NCBI RefSeq assembly: GCF_025822605.1
Contig: NZ_JACKTY010000050.1
Location: 1 to 64,000, forward strand
Origin: Mycolicibacterium komossense
GTDB lineage: Bacteria; Actinomycetota; Actinomycetes; Mycobacteriales; Mycobacteriaceae
Length of the DNA: 64,000 bases
Reading direction: 5' to 3'
The position numbers and the translations under genes were made by a program. The notes beneath the pieces were generated by a model. The model was given only the letters and a program-made list of their open reading frames with translations, was not told where the DNA came from and did no database searches. Shown piece by piece: positions 1 through 6,405 of this stretch (position 1 is its first letter; each line of letters opens with the position of its first letter).

Positions 1-40
1 TGATCGACACGACGAACACGTGATCGACACGACGAACACG
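1..40. repeat. 20-bp tandem duplication
   Basis: Two identical adjacent 20-bp units (1-20 and 21-40) open the window. They sit immediately outside the IS21-like terminus. The unit could be a genuine duplication at the insertion boundary or an artefact of where the sequence was cut; the window alone cannot decide. Confidence 0.6.
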
Positions 41-43
41 GGG

Positions 44-111
44 TGGATACTTTTATCTGGCCAAAACTGGATACCTCGACTTGGCCACCAGTGGATACCT
101 TTTCATGGCCA
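44..111. mobile_element. IS21-like terminal repeats (element end)
   Basis: Three copies of TGGATAC-N7-TGGCCA occur at 44-63, 68-87 and 92-111 with an exact 24-bp period and diverged spacers. Multiple spaced copies of a sequence ending in TGGCCA are characteristic of IS21-family termini, where the IstA transposase binds. No transposase gene lies in the window, so any element body would be to the left or has been lost. Assignment to IS21 is inference from repeat architecture. Confidence 0.5.
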
Positions 112-117
112 CGGACA

Positions 118-608
118 GGAGGCAGACGGCAAATTGGTCTTCGGACTACCCAAGGATTACGAACGCCGCTCTGTGCCGTTCTCTGACTTCTTAGGCGACG
201 AACTCGCGGCGATGATGGAAGGGCAAGGCACCGGATGAACTCGTGTTCACCGCGCCCGCTGGGGGAGTTCTACGCGTCTCTACGTGGCGACCGAGGATCT
301 TCGACAAGGCCCGCGACGGGATAGAGGATTTCCCCGCGATCACGCCACACGACCTACGGCACACCTGCGCATCGCTCGTGGTGTCCGAGGGCGGGAACGT
401 CCTAGCCCTGGCGCGCATGCTGGGCCACGAGGACCCGAGTGTGACGCTCAAGACCTACGCAGATTTGTTCGATACCGATCTCGACGCGCTAGCCGATGTG
501 CTCGGAACAGCGCGTACCAAGGCGCTCACTCAACCGTCATCGACCGACACCGACAGTGATCCGGCCGGGAAAAACGTACCGGGTACGCAGAAGGCCCCGG
601 CCGGATAA
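118..608 (+). pseudogene. Truncated, frameshifted tyrosine integrase (C-terminal remnant)
   Basis: Two consecutive reading frames together match the C-terminal catalytic domain of the intact integrase at 12,130-13,398. The first, ending at 238, carries DYERRSVPFSDFLGDELAAM; the second, from 243, carries ELVFTAPAGGVLR, then HDLRHT (H/R box), MLGHED and TYADLF (nucleophile Tyr). Joining them needs a single-base shift around 218-230, so the gene is broken. Its 5' part is missing and is replaced by the IS21-like end. It stops 33 bp before attL, the same position the intact integrase holds next to attR, so it looks like the int end of an older element in the same tRNA site. Confidence 0.85.
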
Positions 609-640
609 TCCGGTCAGGGCCTCTACTTGCACTTACGCGA

Positions 641-684
641 GTCGGGGTGGCGGGATTCGAACCCACGACCTCTTCGTCCCGAAC
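641..684. repeat. attL: 44-bp copy of the tRNA-Pro 3' end
   Basis: This stretch is identical to 13,448-13,491, which covers the T-arm, acceptor and part of the anticodon arm of the intact tRNA-Pro gene. Identity ends abruptly after GAAC, within the tRNA anticodon stem. A partial tRNA duplicate at the far side of an integrase-bearing segment marks the left attachment junction. Confidence 0.93.
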
Positions 685-994
685 TCCACGTCCTGGGCGT
701 TTGCAGATGCAAACTGCGTTGGTTGAAGTGAATAACTCCAGCTCAATACGTTGTTGGTGTTGGCTAGTAAGGGGGAGTCGTGAAAGTGCTGCGGGCCAAC
801 TGCGGGCGATTGGGTTGCTTCTGCCCGGCTTGTGACCCTGACGTGAATCGTGAGGCGGCGGGCAGAGCATTGCGATTGCCGACACCATTAGCGCTGTAGC
901 CCTAACATGTTGCGGACCGGTCAAAGCGAACCAGGGGGAGCGATGGGGCCGACGATGCGAATCGCCATATGTTGAGGAGTGGGGCCTGGTCGTT
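685..994. other. Left attP arm, non-coding
   Basis: No gene is supported here. The stretch holds GTTTGCA-GA-TGCAAAC (699-714), a near-perfect dyad 15 bp inside the attL core, and a 21-bp sequence at 787-807 repeated near the other end of the element. Both are plausible integrase or excisionase binding sites. Confidence 0.55.
787..807 (+). repeat. Candidate arm-type integrase site (left copy)
   Basis: A 21-bp sequence, containing two copies of CTGCGGGC spaced 11 bp apart, is repeated exactly and in the same orientation at 13,356-13,376. The left copy lies 102 bp inside attL, the right copy 71 bp inside attR. In the excised circle both would flank the att core, as arm-type sites do for lambda-class integrases. 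Function is inferred. Confidence 0.6.
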
Positions 995-1699
995 GTGAGC
1001 GCAGATGGCGGACAGGCGCTCGAAGTGGGTGGTGATGATTTCGACCCATCAAACGTCGCGGCGGTGACTCCCGCAGTTCAGGCGATGCGGGAGATTATCG
1101 CGGCGGAGGTCGTGCACAAGGACTCTCTTCAGGCGCACGCCCTCACGGCCGAGTATGCAGAGGTTCACGGCCGTTACCTCGTATATGCCGGCGCCACATT
1201 CATCGATTGTCACGCGACAGACGAGGCCACCCCGGACCTGGCCGAGGACCGCTTCCACTACCTGCTGACCCGGATTGGCAACATGGTGAACCTGCTAGCT
1301 GACCGTGCTGGTGCTGATGAAGCGACCGTGTTGCTCGATGTCTTGTCATTTCTGGACCGGGCCTCCAAACACGTTGGCGAGCCCGGCGCGACGGCGCTCC
1401 GAGCCGCCCAGACTTGCCTTGTATCGCACTCCCTCGTCAGGCGTGGACGGACCCCCTGGGGCATCCAGCGGAGCCTCAATCGCACCGATATGCTTGTTGC
1501 TAATCGAGCTCTCGGCAATGTTCTGGTCATTGTCGCGTGCACCAGTGACCCTGAGTGTTGGGTCGACGTCGTTGCAGTGCTACTCCAAGAAGCCGGGCAC
1601 ATTCTGCGCGGGCAGGCCCGTGCTGCAGCCGTGAGTATCGAACACCTGGTCGAGCAATATTTTCTTGCGCTAGCTGCGCGCGAAGCTTGTGGCACCTAG
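995..1699 (+). CDS. Hypothetical protein, element cargo
   Basis: A 234-residue protein starting at GTG 995, behind a GAGGAG-like sequence. It is mostly helical by composition, with no signal peptide, no clear membrane segment and no motif I recognise. Residues 50-75 (HALTAEYAEVHGRYLVYAGA) and the hydrophobic stretch GNVLVIVACTSD stand out, as do two cysteines near residues 184 and 190. It is the first gene inside attL and precedes the toxin-antitoxin-like pair on the same strand, but the promoter between them makes a common transcript optional. I cannot assign a function. Confidence 0.7.
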   Translation: MSADGGQALEVGGDDFDPSNVAAVTPAVQAMREIIAAEVVHKDSLQAHALTAEYAEVHGRYLVYAGATFIDCHATDEATPDLAEDRFHYLLTRIGNMVNLLADRAGADEATVLLDVLSFLDRASKHVGEPGATALRAAQTCLVSHSLVRRGRTPWGIQRSLNRTDMLVANRALGNVLVIVACTSDPECWVDVVAVLLQEAGHILRGQARAAAVSIEHLVEQYFLALAAREACGT

Positions 1700-1741
1700 C
1701 TAATCGGCGGCCCGGGAATCGCACTGGCGCTCTTGTCACGA

Positions 1742-1769
1742 TTGACAGTAGTATCGTACGTACGATCTT
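1742..1769 (+). promoter_or_regulatory. Promoter with operator palindrome for the TA-like pair
   Basis: TTGACA at 1742-1747 is a perfect -35. A -10-like GATCTT lies at 1764-1769, 16 bp on. Between and overlapping them is the perfect 14-bp palindrome ATCGTACGTACGAT (1753-1766). A dyad between -35 and -10, immediately ahead of two tightly packed small genes, is the usual layout of an autoregulated toxin-antitoxin operon. Confidence 0.6.
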
Positions 1770-1783
1770 AGATTGGAGTGATT

Positions 1784-2257
1784 ATGCCTGCCACGTGCGC
1801 CCGGATATACCAAGCATCCGACCTCGCCGGTAGCGCCAGGAAGGAGTTCATTGCGGACGCCCTCCGTAACCGCGCGCGCCTACGGAGTACAGACGGCGAC
1901 TCGCTCGTCATGCTTCGCGAAGCCCGCCTGGAACACGTAGCAGCGATCCGGGACTACGCCGTCGCGTACCTCACGCTCGACACCGCCATGAAGCGTGCAC
2001 GGGGTGAGCGGCGCACCAGCGACTACGGCCCATGGGCGTTCATCAGCGTTTTCGATGACGACGACATCGACGAGTTCCTGCAAGAAATCAACGATGCGAT
2101 CGTGCGTGCCGCTTCGGGAGAAGACCACTCAACTGTTGATGAGCTGATCCACCAGTGGCAAATGGGTGCACGCACACTGTCAGACCCCGTTGCGCGGGAG
2201 ATCCTGTCAGGAACGACTGACACTTCCGACTGGCTTGAGGTTGAGGATCAGGACTGA
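1784..2257 (+). CDS. Possible antitoxin (Phd/YefM-like N-terminus)
   Basis: A protein of 157 residues from ATG 1784, chosen because GGAG at 1775-1778 is 5 bp upstream; GTG 1778 would overlap the ribosome site. Residues near the N-terminus (YQASDLAGSARKEF, then STDGDSLVMLREARLE) resemble the pattern of Phd/YefM antitoxins, in which a short helix-rich segment is followed by a GxxVxLxRxG-like strand. The C-terminal half is acidic (FDDDDIDEFLQEIND), as expected of a toxin-neutralising tail. It is followed after 6 nt by the next gene. The family assignment is tentative. Confidence 0.45.
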   Translation: MPATCARIYQASDLAGSARKEFIADALRNRARLRSTDGDSLVMLREARLEHVAAIRDYAVAYLTLDTAMKRARGERRTSDYGPWAFISVFDDDDIDEFLQEINDAIVRAASGEDHSTVDELIHQWQMGARTLSDPVAREILSGTTDTSDWLEVEDQD

Positions 2258-2263
2258 CCTAAG

Positions 2264-2659
2264 TTGTCCGACCCCAAACCGAAGGCCTACCGCCCGTTTG
2301 TCGCTGCCCGGTACCCGGCTGAGGGCCGGCCAACGGAGCGGCCAAAATGGCGCCTCCTCGTGCACCGGAAGCACGTCGATGAGTGGAACCGGATCTGCGA
2401 GGTGTGCGGGGAGAGCAACGCAACAGAGCTTTGGAGGCATCTATCGATGCAACCTGACCAACCGCCACAGCTGGGGACGGTCACTCCAATGAAAGGCGGT
2501 CATGTCGGTGCCAGCGGCGGGATGTCGCGTGTCTACCATTACGAAATCACCGGCGGTGCACGACTCGACTACCGATATAACGCCGAATACAAAACCGGTG
2601 CCGGAGGCGATGCCCACCAAGTGGTGCAAGTAGTCAGCATCGACCTTGGTGGACACTGA
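2264..2659 (+). CDS. Possible toxin partner, hypothetical
   Basis: A 131-residue basic protein from TTG 2264, 6 nt after the preceding stop, so the two are almost certainly cotranscribed and translationally linked. The C-terminal part (GGMSRVYHYEITGGARLDYRYN, 44 residues from the end, then VVQVVSIDLGGH) has the strand-rich, Tyr/Arg-rich look of small RelE/ParE-like toxins ending in a beta-strand. Residues CEVCGES form a CxxC pair. Toxin identity is inferred from size, charge, context and the operator upstream; no catalytic set is certain. Confidence 0.45.
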   Translation: MSDPKPKAYRPFVAARYPAEGRPTERPKWRLLVHRKHVDEWNRICEVCGESNATELWRHLSMQPDQPPQLGTVTPMKGGHVGASGGMSRVYHYEITGGARLDYRYNAEYKTGAGGDAHQVVQVVSIDLGGH

Positions 2660-2803
2660 ATATTGCTCCGAGGTTATCGGCGTCACGAAACCGCGAACCC
2701 CTCGAACAGTTCGTGTTTGATACGCATTATTAGTCCGCTAAGCCATTCGTGGCTGCTGGGCTAAGTGACAGCCACGGATTTATGGCCTACAACTGACAGA
2801 TCG

Positions 2804-2834
2804 GCCCGCCAACGCAATCTCCACGTTGGCGGGC
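2804..2834 (+). terminator. Hairpin terminator after the TA-like pair
   Basis: Perfect 11-bp arms GCCCGCCAACG (2804-2814) and CGTTGGCGGGC (2824-2834) enclose a 9-nt loop. There is no T-tract, which is common for mycobacterial hairpin terminators. Confidence 0.65.
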
Positions 2835-2916
2835 TTCGAAATCCAGGTATCGAACGTGCACCTCTGTGATAGGCAAAGTCCCTTCAAGCTGGGTAAATCA
2901 TGGGCCGGGGGTTCTA

Positions 2917-3768
2917 GTGTCAGATGAGGTCGACAACGGCGGTAGACCGCCAAGGTTCTCCCAGCGTCACGGGTACACCGAGTACTCGACTGCGATACAG
3001 CATCGAAGCCTCGACGAGCGGACCCGGACAGACTTGTGGAACGTCATCGAATTGATGTTCCTAGACGGGAGCGGCCAGTTTGCGGCCCTGGTCGACGGTC
3101 AGAAGGTATGGACAAATTACCTCGGGAAGATATGGACCGGGTACTCCTCGCAGCGGTATCGGGATGCGTTGTGGCGCACAATTTTCGATGAAGAGTGGTA
3201 CCGCGTTTGCGACTTGATCGAGGCGTTGGTGCAGATGACGAGTGGTGACTCTCAAGGCTTGTTTGTCGAGTTCGCGAACCGTCAACTGAAACTCAACAGG
3301 GCCGGTTGCCGAATCGTCGGCGAGTACGTCACCGAAATAACCGACGACGCCGAAATCACGTCCGTCGAGACGGCCATCGAGCAGTCATCCACCGAAGCCC
3401 GCACCCATCTGCGCAATGCCATTTCTCTACTGGCCAACCGCGACGATCCCAACTTCGGGAAGTCCATCAGCGAATCGATGGCCGCTGCGGAGGCAGCTGC
3501 CCGCGAGATGGTCGGAAACCCAAAAGCTCAACTCAACGAAGCGCTTAAGAAGATTTCGCGAGCCGAGACGCCTGGCGGGTTTCACCGGGCTCTGGTCGAC
3601 GGATGGATCAGTCTGTACGGATTTGCAGGCGACGAAGGCGGCATCCGTCACGCAATTCGAGAAGGGTCCGTCACCCCATCACAGGAACTGGCGCAGTACT
3701 TCCTGGTCATCTGTTCGGCGTTCGTCAATTTCGTCACAACAACCATCGCCGAAGGACGCCGCGCTTGA
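2917..3768 (+). CDS. AbiJ-like abortive-infection protein
   Basis: A 283-residue protein starting at GTG 2917, chosen for the GGGGG run 5 bp upstream over GTG 2866. Residues 14-45 (FSQRHGYTEYSTAIQ, LDERTRTDLWNVIEL) match the pattern of AbiJ N-terminal domain 4, where an F-S-x-R-x-G-Y strand is followed by a helix with LDExxRxxLWN. The remaining part (about 110-283) is helical and resembles the HEPN-type C-terminal half of Abi proteins (FHRALVDGWISLYGFAGDEGGIRHA). AbiJ-like proteins are anti-phage, probably acting by growth arrest. It is a single-gene unit in the cargo region. Its 3' end overlaps the converging gene at 3648-4040 by 121 bp. Confidence 0.6.
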   Translation: MSDEVDNGGRPPRFSQRHGYTEYSTAIQHRSLDERTRTDLWNVIELMFLDGSGQFAALVDGQKVWTNYLGKIWTGYSSQRYRDALWRTIFDEEWYRVCDLIEALVQMTSGDSQGLFVEFANRQLKLNRAGCRIVGEYVTEITDDAEITSVETAIEQSSTEARTHLRNAISLLANRDDPNFGKSISESMAAAEAAAREMVGNPKAQLNEALKKISRAETPGGFHRALVDGWISLYGFAGDEGGIRHAIREGSVTPSQELAQYFLVICSAFVNFVTTTIAEGRRA

Positions 3769-4040
3769 CCGGGAGTGGCGACCGGGCAGTTCACTGCCAT
3801 TTCTTGGACGGATAGACCTTGTGTGAGTGGTCCCCACCAGAGCACAAAGAACTCGGTCCGATCGTCAGACAGCAGACCGTACAGCCGCACCAGGTTGCCG
3901 ACGGCTACGCGGGCGATCTCCGTTGCGTCATCGAGCTCAAGTTCTTCGAGCCGGCGGCGGGATTCCTGCGTCGGCAGATCCTCGACCCGATAGACGACCC
4001 CCACTGACTCACCCGGCGTGAACACCTCACCGGCAGTCAT
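3648..4040 (-). CDS. Hypothetical third gene of the phosphatase cassette
   Basis: A 130-residue protein starting at ATG 4040, preceded by GGAGA with short spacing and 35 nt after the stop of the phosphatase fusion gene. The N-terminal 80 residues (EVFTPGESVGVVYRVEDLPTQES, then DDATEIARVAVGNLVRLYGLLSDDRTEFFVLWWGPL) look like a small folded alpha/beta domain. The last 40 residues are antisense to the AbiJ-like gene and may be read-through rather than selected sequence. No family is recognised. It is the last gene of a - strand unit with 4076-5152 and 5149-5646. Confidence 0.6.
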   Translation of the reverse strand: MTAGEVFTPGESVGVVYRVEDLPTQESRRRLEELELDDATEIARVAVGNLVRLYGLLSDDRTEFFVLWWGPLTQGLSVQEMAVNCPVATPGQARRPSAMVVVTKLTNAEQMTRKYCASSCDGVTDPSRIA

Positions 4041-4075
4041 CGTCTCCAGGCCCGACAGCCGTTCCAGAAGAGTCG

Positions 4076-5152
4076 TCAGAAGGTGCTGGTAGCGACAGTG
4101 CCGACTCGATCGGCGAGCCGTTTGTCGACCCACTCATGCAGGCCGGGGAGTGCGGCCGTGATCGCGTCGTATATGGGTTCGATTTGGTGGTTGTACTCGG
4201 GGTCTTCGATATCGAGGTCGTCCGGTGATTGTGGGTCGAACGAGCGCAGAAGCCTGAGCCGTTCAGCCGGTACGCCCAGCCGTGTGAGAGTGCCGACGTG
4301 ATTCCCGGCCGCCGCGACGACCAGGTCGGCGCCGAGATGGTCGGCATTAAGTTTGGTCGCGCAGTGCCTTGTTGGGTAGCCGTGAGACAGCAGTAGGCGA
4401 GCGGTCGTCGTCTCGATTGCCCTGCCGATGCCCTTGGTGCCCCAGCGGGGATCGTCGAACGTGCCGGCGCTGGACACCCTGACCTGATCGGACAGGCCTC
4501 GCTCATGGATCTGGTGGGCGAAGATGTTCGCGGCCATGGGTGAGCGGACGAAGTTGTTGGTGCAGACGAACGTCACGTGCAGCGGTGGTACGAAATCTAT
4601 GGCATTTTCACGGAGGAGCCCAACATCACCCCAGCGATAGTCCGGAGACGTTGTACGCGCGTCCCAGTCGGCCAGGGTGAACCGCGGCTCCGCAGCTTCG
4701 ACAGGCACCCCATATCGGCACTGCAGCTCGATCTCCATAAAGCGGTCGGGCGGCCCGTCACAAACCCAAAGGCGTCTGATGGTCGCCTCTGAGCCTCTGA
4801 TCTCATCGACATAGCGATCGAACGGATCCTTCTGAAACATTGGGCTTTTGACCTCGACGCGCCCCACGACGAGGCGGAGCTCAGAGCTGGGTTTGTAGAC
4901 CTGTGGGATCAACTTTCCTTGGTATAGCAAGTCGAGTAGGTTTCTGCTGGCGTGGACCCCGCACCGACAATCCGTTTGGGGGACAACATGTTCAGCATCC
5001 ATGGGGCAGAAAGCAACGTATCGCTGGTCCTCCCAAACATGCCCGTCATCAAGAGAACCTGCGTGCGCCCATCTGAACGGGGAAATGAGCTTGTGCTGAC
5101 CATTGGTGGTCGCTGGCTGCAGCCACCAGTAGCGCCACGCCTCCACGTTCAT
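4076..5152 (-). CDS. Cys/His-rich domain fused to low-molecular-weight protein tyrosine phosphatase
   Basis: A 358-residue two-domain protein. Residues 1 to about 160 hold C49, H55, C62, C64 and H67 (PMDAEHVVP, DCRCGVHA), a possible metal site, and the segment IRRLWVCDGP to CRYGVPV that is shared with the upstream gene. Residues 190-347 form a low-molecular-weight phosphatase: the P-loop is C197-T-N-N-F-V-R203-S204, SSAG follows at 227-230, and D317-P318 in IEDPEYN is the general acid. The phosphatase is complete by these motifs and should hydrolyse phosphotyrosine or a small phospho- or arseno-substrate. The start overlaps the upstream stop (ATGA), so the two genes are coupled. The N-terminal fusion is unusual for this family. 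Confidence 0.82.
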   Translation of the reverse strand: MNVEAWRYWWLQPATTNGQHKLISPFRWAHAGSLDDGHVWEDQRYVAFCPMDAEHVVPQTDCRCGVHASRNLLDLLYQGKLIPQVYKPSSELRLVVGRVEVKSPMFQKDPFDRYVDEIRGSEATIRRLWVCDGPPDRFMEIELQCRYGVPVEAAEPRFTLADWDARTTSPDYRWGDVGLLRENAIDFVPPLHVTFVCTNNFVRSPMAANIFAHQIHERGLSDQVRVSSAGTFDDPRWGTKGIGRAIETTTARLLLSHGYPTRHCATKLNADHLGADLVVAAAGNHVGTLTRLGVPAERLRLLRSFDPQSPDDLDIEDPEYNHQIEPIYDAITAALPGLHEWVDKRLADRVGTVATSTF

Positions 5153-5646
5153 GCTGTCCGCCCCAACACGGCGAGTAGTTTGTCCCCGGCGCTCTGATCA
5201 TCCCATCGGGCAGCGATCACCGGCACGTCATACTTCCGACGAAGATCCTGAACCACGCGGCCGGCTATCGCAGGACTCACCATCAGCCCACGGATGGCGA
5301 ATCCCGCGGCCCGACTGGGATGTTCATCACCCCATCCCCCGCGCAGCAGAGTGTGATCATCGCAGCTGGCGTTCCGATCGGGCATGGAGTGCCCGATCGG
5401 AACGCCAACCGAAACAACGATGCGCTGATGGAGGGAACGGTAAGAGTCTCGGATTGTCGAAGATCGAAAGAACGCGGTCTTGCTGACGACGTAATGCAGA
5501 CCGCAGTCACACGACGCGACCGGAGGACTATTCCCGTGCGAGCAACAGGCAGAGAAATGCTGCCCGTCGTTGTTCATCGGACCCCACCCAAAGGTGGACC
5601 CGGGATCGAGGAGTCGAACTAAGGGCCAAAGTTTCCACGCCAGCAT
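5149..5646 (-). CDS. Free-standing Cys/His-rich domain protein
   Basis: A 165-residue protein starting at ATG 5646 behind a very strong site (GAAGGAGGT, 8 bp spacing); longer upstream frames lack support. C34, C35, H37, C46, C48 and H51 (SCDCGLHYV) form the same type of possible metal site as in the next gene, and AIRGLMVSP to RRKYDVPV aligns with its IRRLWVCDG to CRYGVPV. So this is the same domain without the phosphatase. It is coupled to the fusion gene by an ATGA overlap. A 17-bp perfect inverted repeat lies inside the reading frame. Domains with a C-x-C-G-hydrophobic-H pattern occur in actinobacterial mobile elements, with unknown role. Confidence 0.72.
   Translation of the reverse strand: MLAWKLWPLVRLLDPGSTFGWGPMNNDGQHFSACCSHGNSPPVASCDCGLHYVVSKTAFFRSSTIRDSYRSLHQRIVVSVGVPIGHSMPDRNASCDDHTLLRGGWGDEHPSRAAGFAIRGLMVSPAIAGRVVQDLRRKYDVPVIAARWDDQSAGDKLLAVLGRTA
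5368..5406 (-). repeat. 17-bp perfect inverted repeat inside a coding sequence
   Basis: Arms at 5368-5384 and 5390-5406 pair perfectly over 17 bp around a 5-nt loop. The repeat encodes VGVPIGHSMPDRNA of the free-standing domain protein. It would form a very stable RNA hairpin upstream of the coupled phosphatase gene and could attenuate the cassette or set the ratio of its products. Confidence 0.75.
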
Positions 5647-6238
5647 CGAATTAAACCTCCTTCTCCCCTGGGCCATCAATCCGATAGCCCAGCGCAGCCC
5701 TGAGGTCCGACTGCGGACCCACCCGGGGGACCTCCCAGGCAACCCCGACCACCGCCCCTCAGGGTCTTCGAAGCCATCGGCGATCACGACCTCCGTAAGG
5801 GGGGAAAGAAAAAAAATGGTCGGGGGGAGTAAGCGCCTATGCCCTGAGAGGCAAGCCGTGACCCCGCAGGGGGGGCATCCCCCTGGGGCACCTTTCGACC
5901 GGCCACGGTGGGCATAGGGGCTGCCTGTCTGTACGAAACTCGAATCGTTTTGGAGCTGGGGGTTTTGCACAGTGGCACCGGCCCCACCGGGAGCCCCCGC
6001 TCGGGACCGACCCATTCGCCGCTCGGGGCACCCCAGGGGGGAGCCCCCCGAGGCCCCCGCCGCCCCGCCCCTCAGGGCATAGGCATGGCGAGAGGGAGCG
6101 TCTTTCTTTTTTTTCTGGGGTGGGCGGCGGCGTGACGCAGGTACTTCTCTGGCAGTGCTAGCAGTTGGCCGTCGTGGAAGTCCTTGCCCTGAAAGGAGTG
6201 CTATGTAAGTGGGTTTGACGCCTGCCGCCGCTGGTCTG
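5647..6238. other. 592-bp non-coding region with long-range inverted repeat; candidate cis-acting/origin region
   Basis: No supported gene. The sequence is extremely strand-biased, with runs such as GGGGGGG (about 5868-5875) and GGGGGGAGCCCCCC. The 14-bp GCCTATGCCCTGAG at 5835-5848 has an exact inverted partner at 6071-6084. Outside these arms an A-tract (5805-5816) faces a T-tract (6101-6114). A further GGGCATAGG lies near 5918. Such an arrangement next to a replication operon suits an origin or packaging region. It also contains the leader of the 5149-5646 gene. Function is inferred. Confidence 0.5.
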
Positions 6239-6385
6239 TTAGGTAGTGGCGGGTCGCCCGGTGTCTCGGATGCGTTGGAGCGCGGCCTCGAACTCGGCGT
6301 CGGTGAGGTCGGCGAGCCATGCGTCGAAGTTGAAGCGGATCAGCTCAGTGCGTGACATGCCGGTGGGCTTGATGACTTGGGCCAT
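6239..6385 (-). CDS. Small element protein, 48 aa
   Basis: Starts at ATG 6385 with AAGGA 8 bp upstream and encodes MAQVIKPTGMSRTEL followed by a helical acidic segment (WLADLTDAEFEAALQRI). It lies 20 nt downstream of the 321-residue gene and closes the - strand replication chain. The longer frame reaching to 6904 is a shadow of that gene. Function unknown; it could be a small regulatory or DNA-binding-accessory helical protein. Confidence 0.6.
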   Translation of the reverse strand: MAQVIKPTGMSRTELIRFNFDAWLADLTDAEFEAALQRIRDTGRPATT

Positions 6386-6405
6386 GCGGGTCGTCCTTAC
6401 TTGGC

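Noticed and set aside
118..608. Programmed frameshift in the left integrase
   Set aside because: No slippery sequence or downstream structure is evident, the 5' half is missing and an IS-like end adjoins it, so simple decay explains the break better.
496..726. Frame encoding GGIRTHDLFVPNS and the similar AGFEPTTSSSR frames at 647 and 13,298
   Set aside because: These are translations of the tRNA-Pro 3' half on the wrong strand, a common false gene product; they only mark the att repeats.
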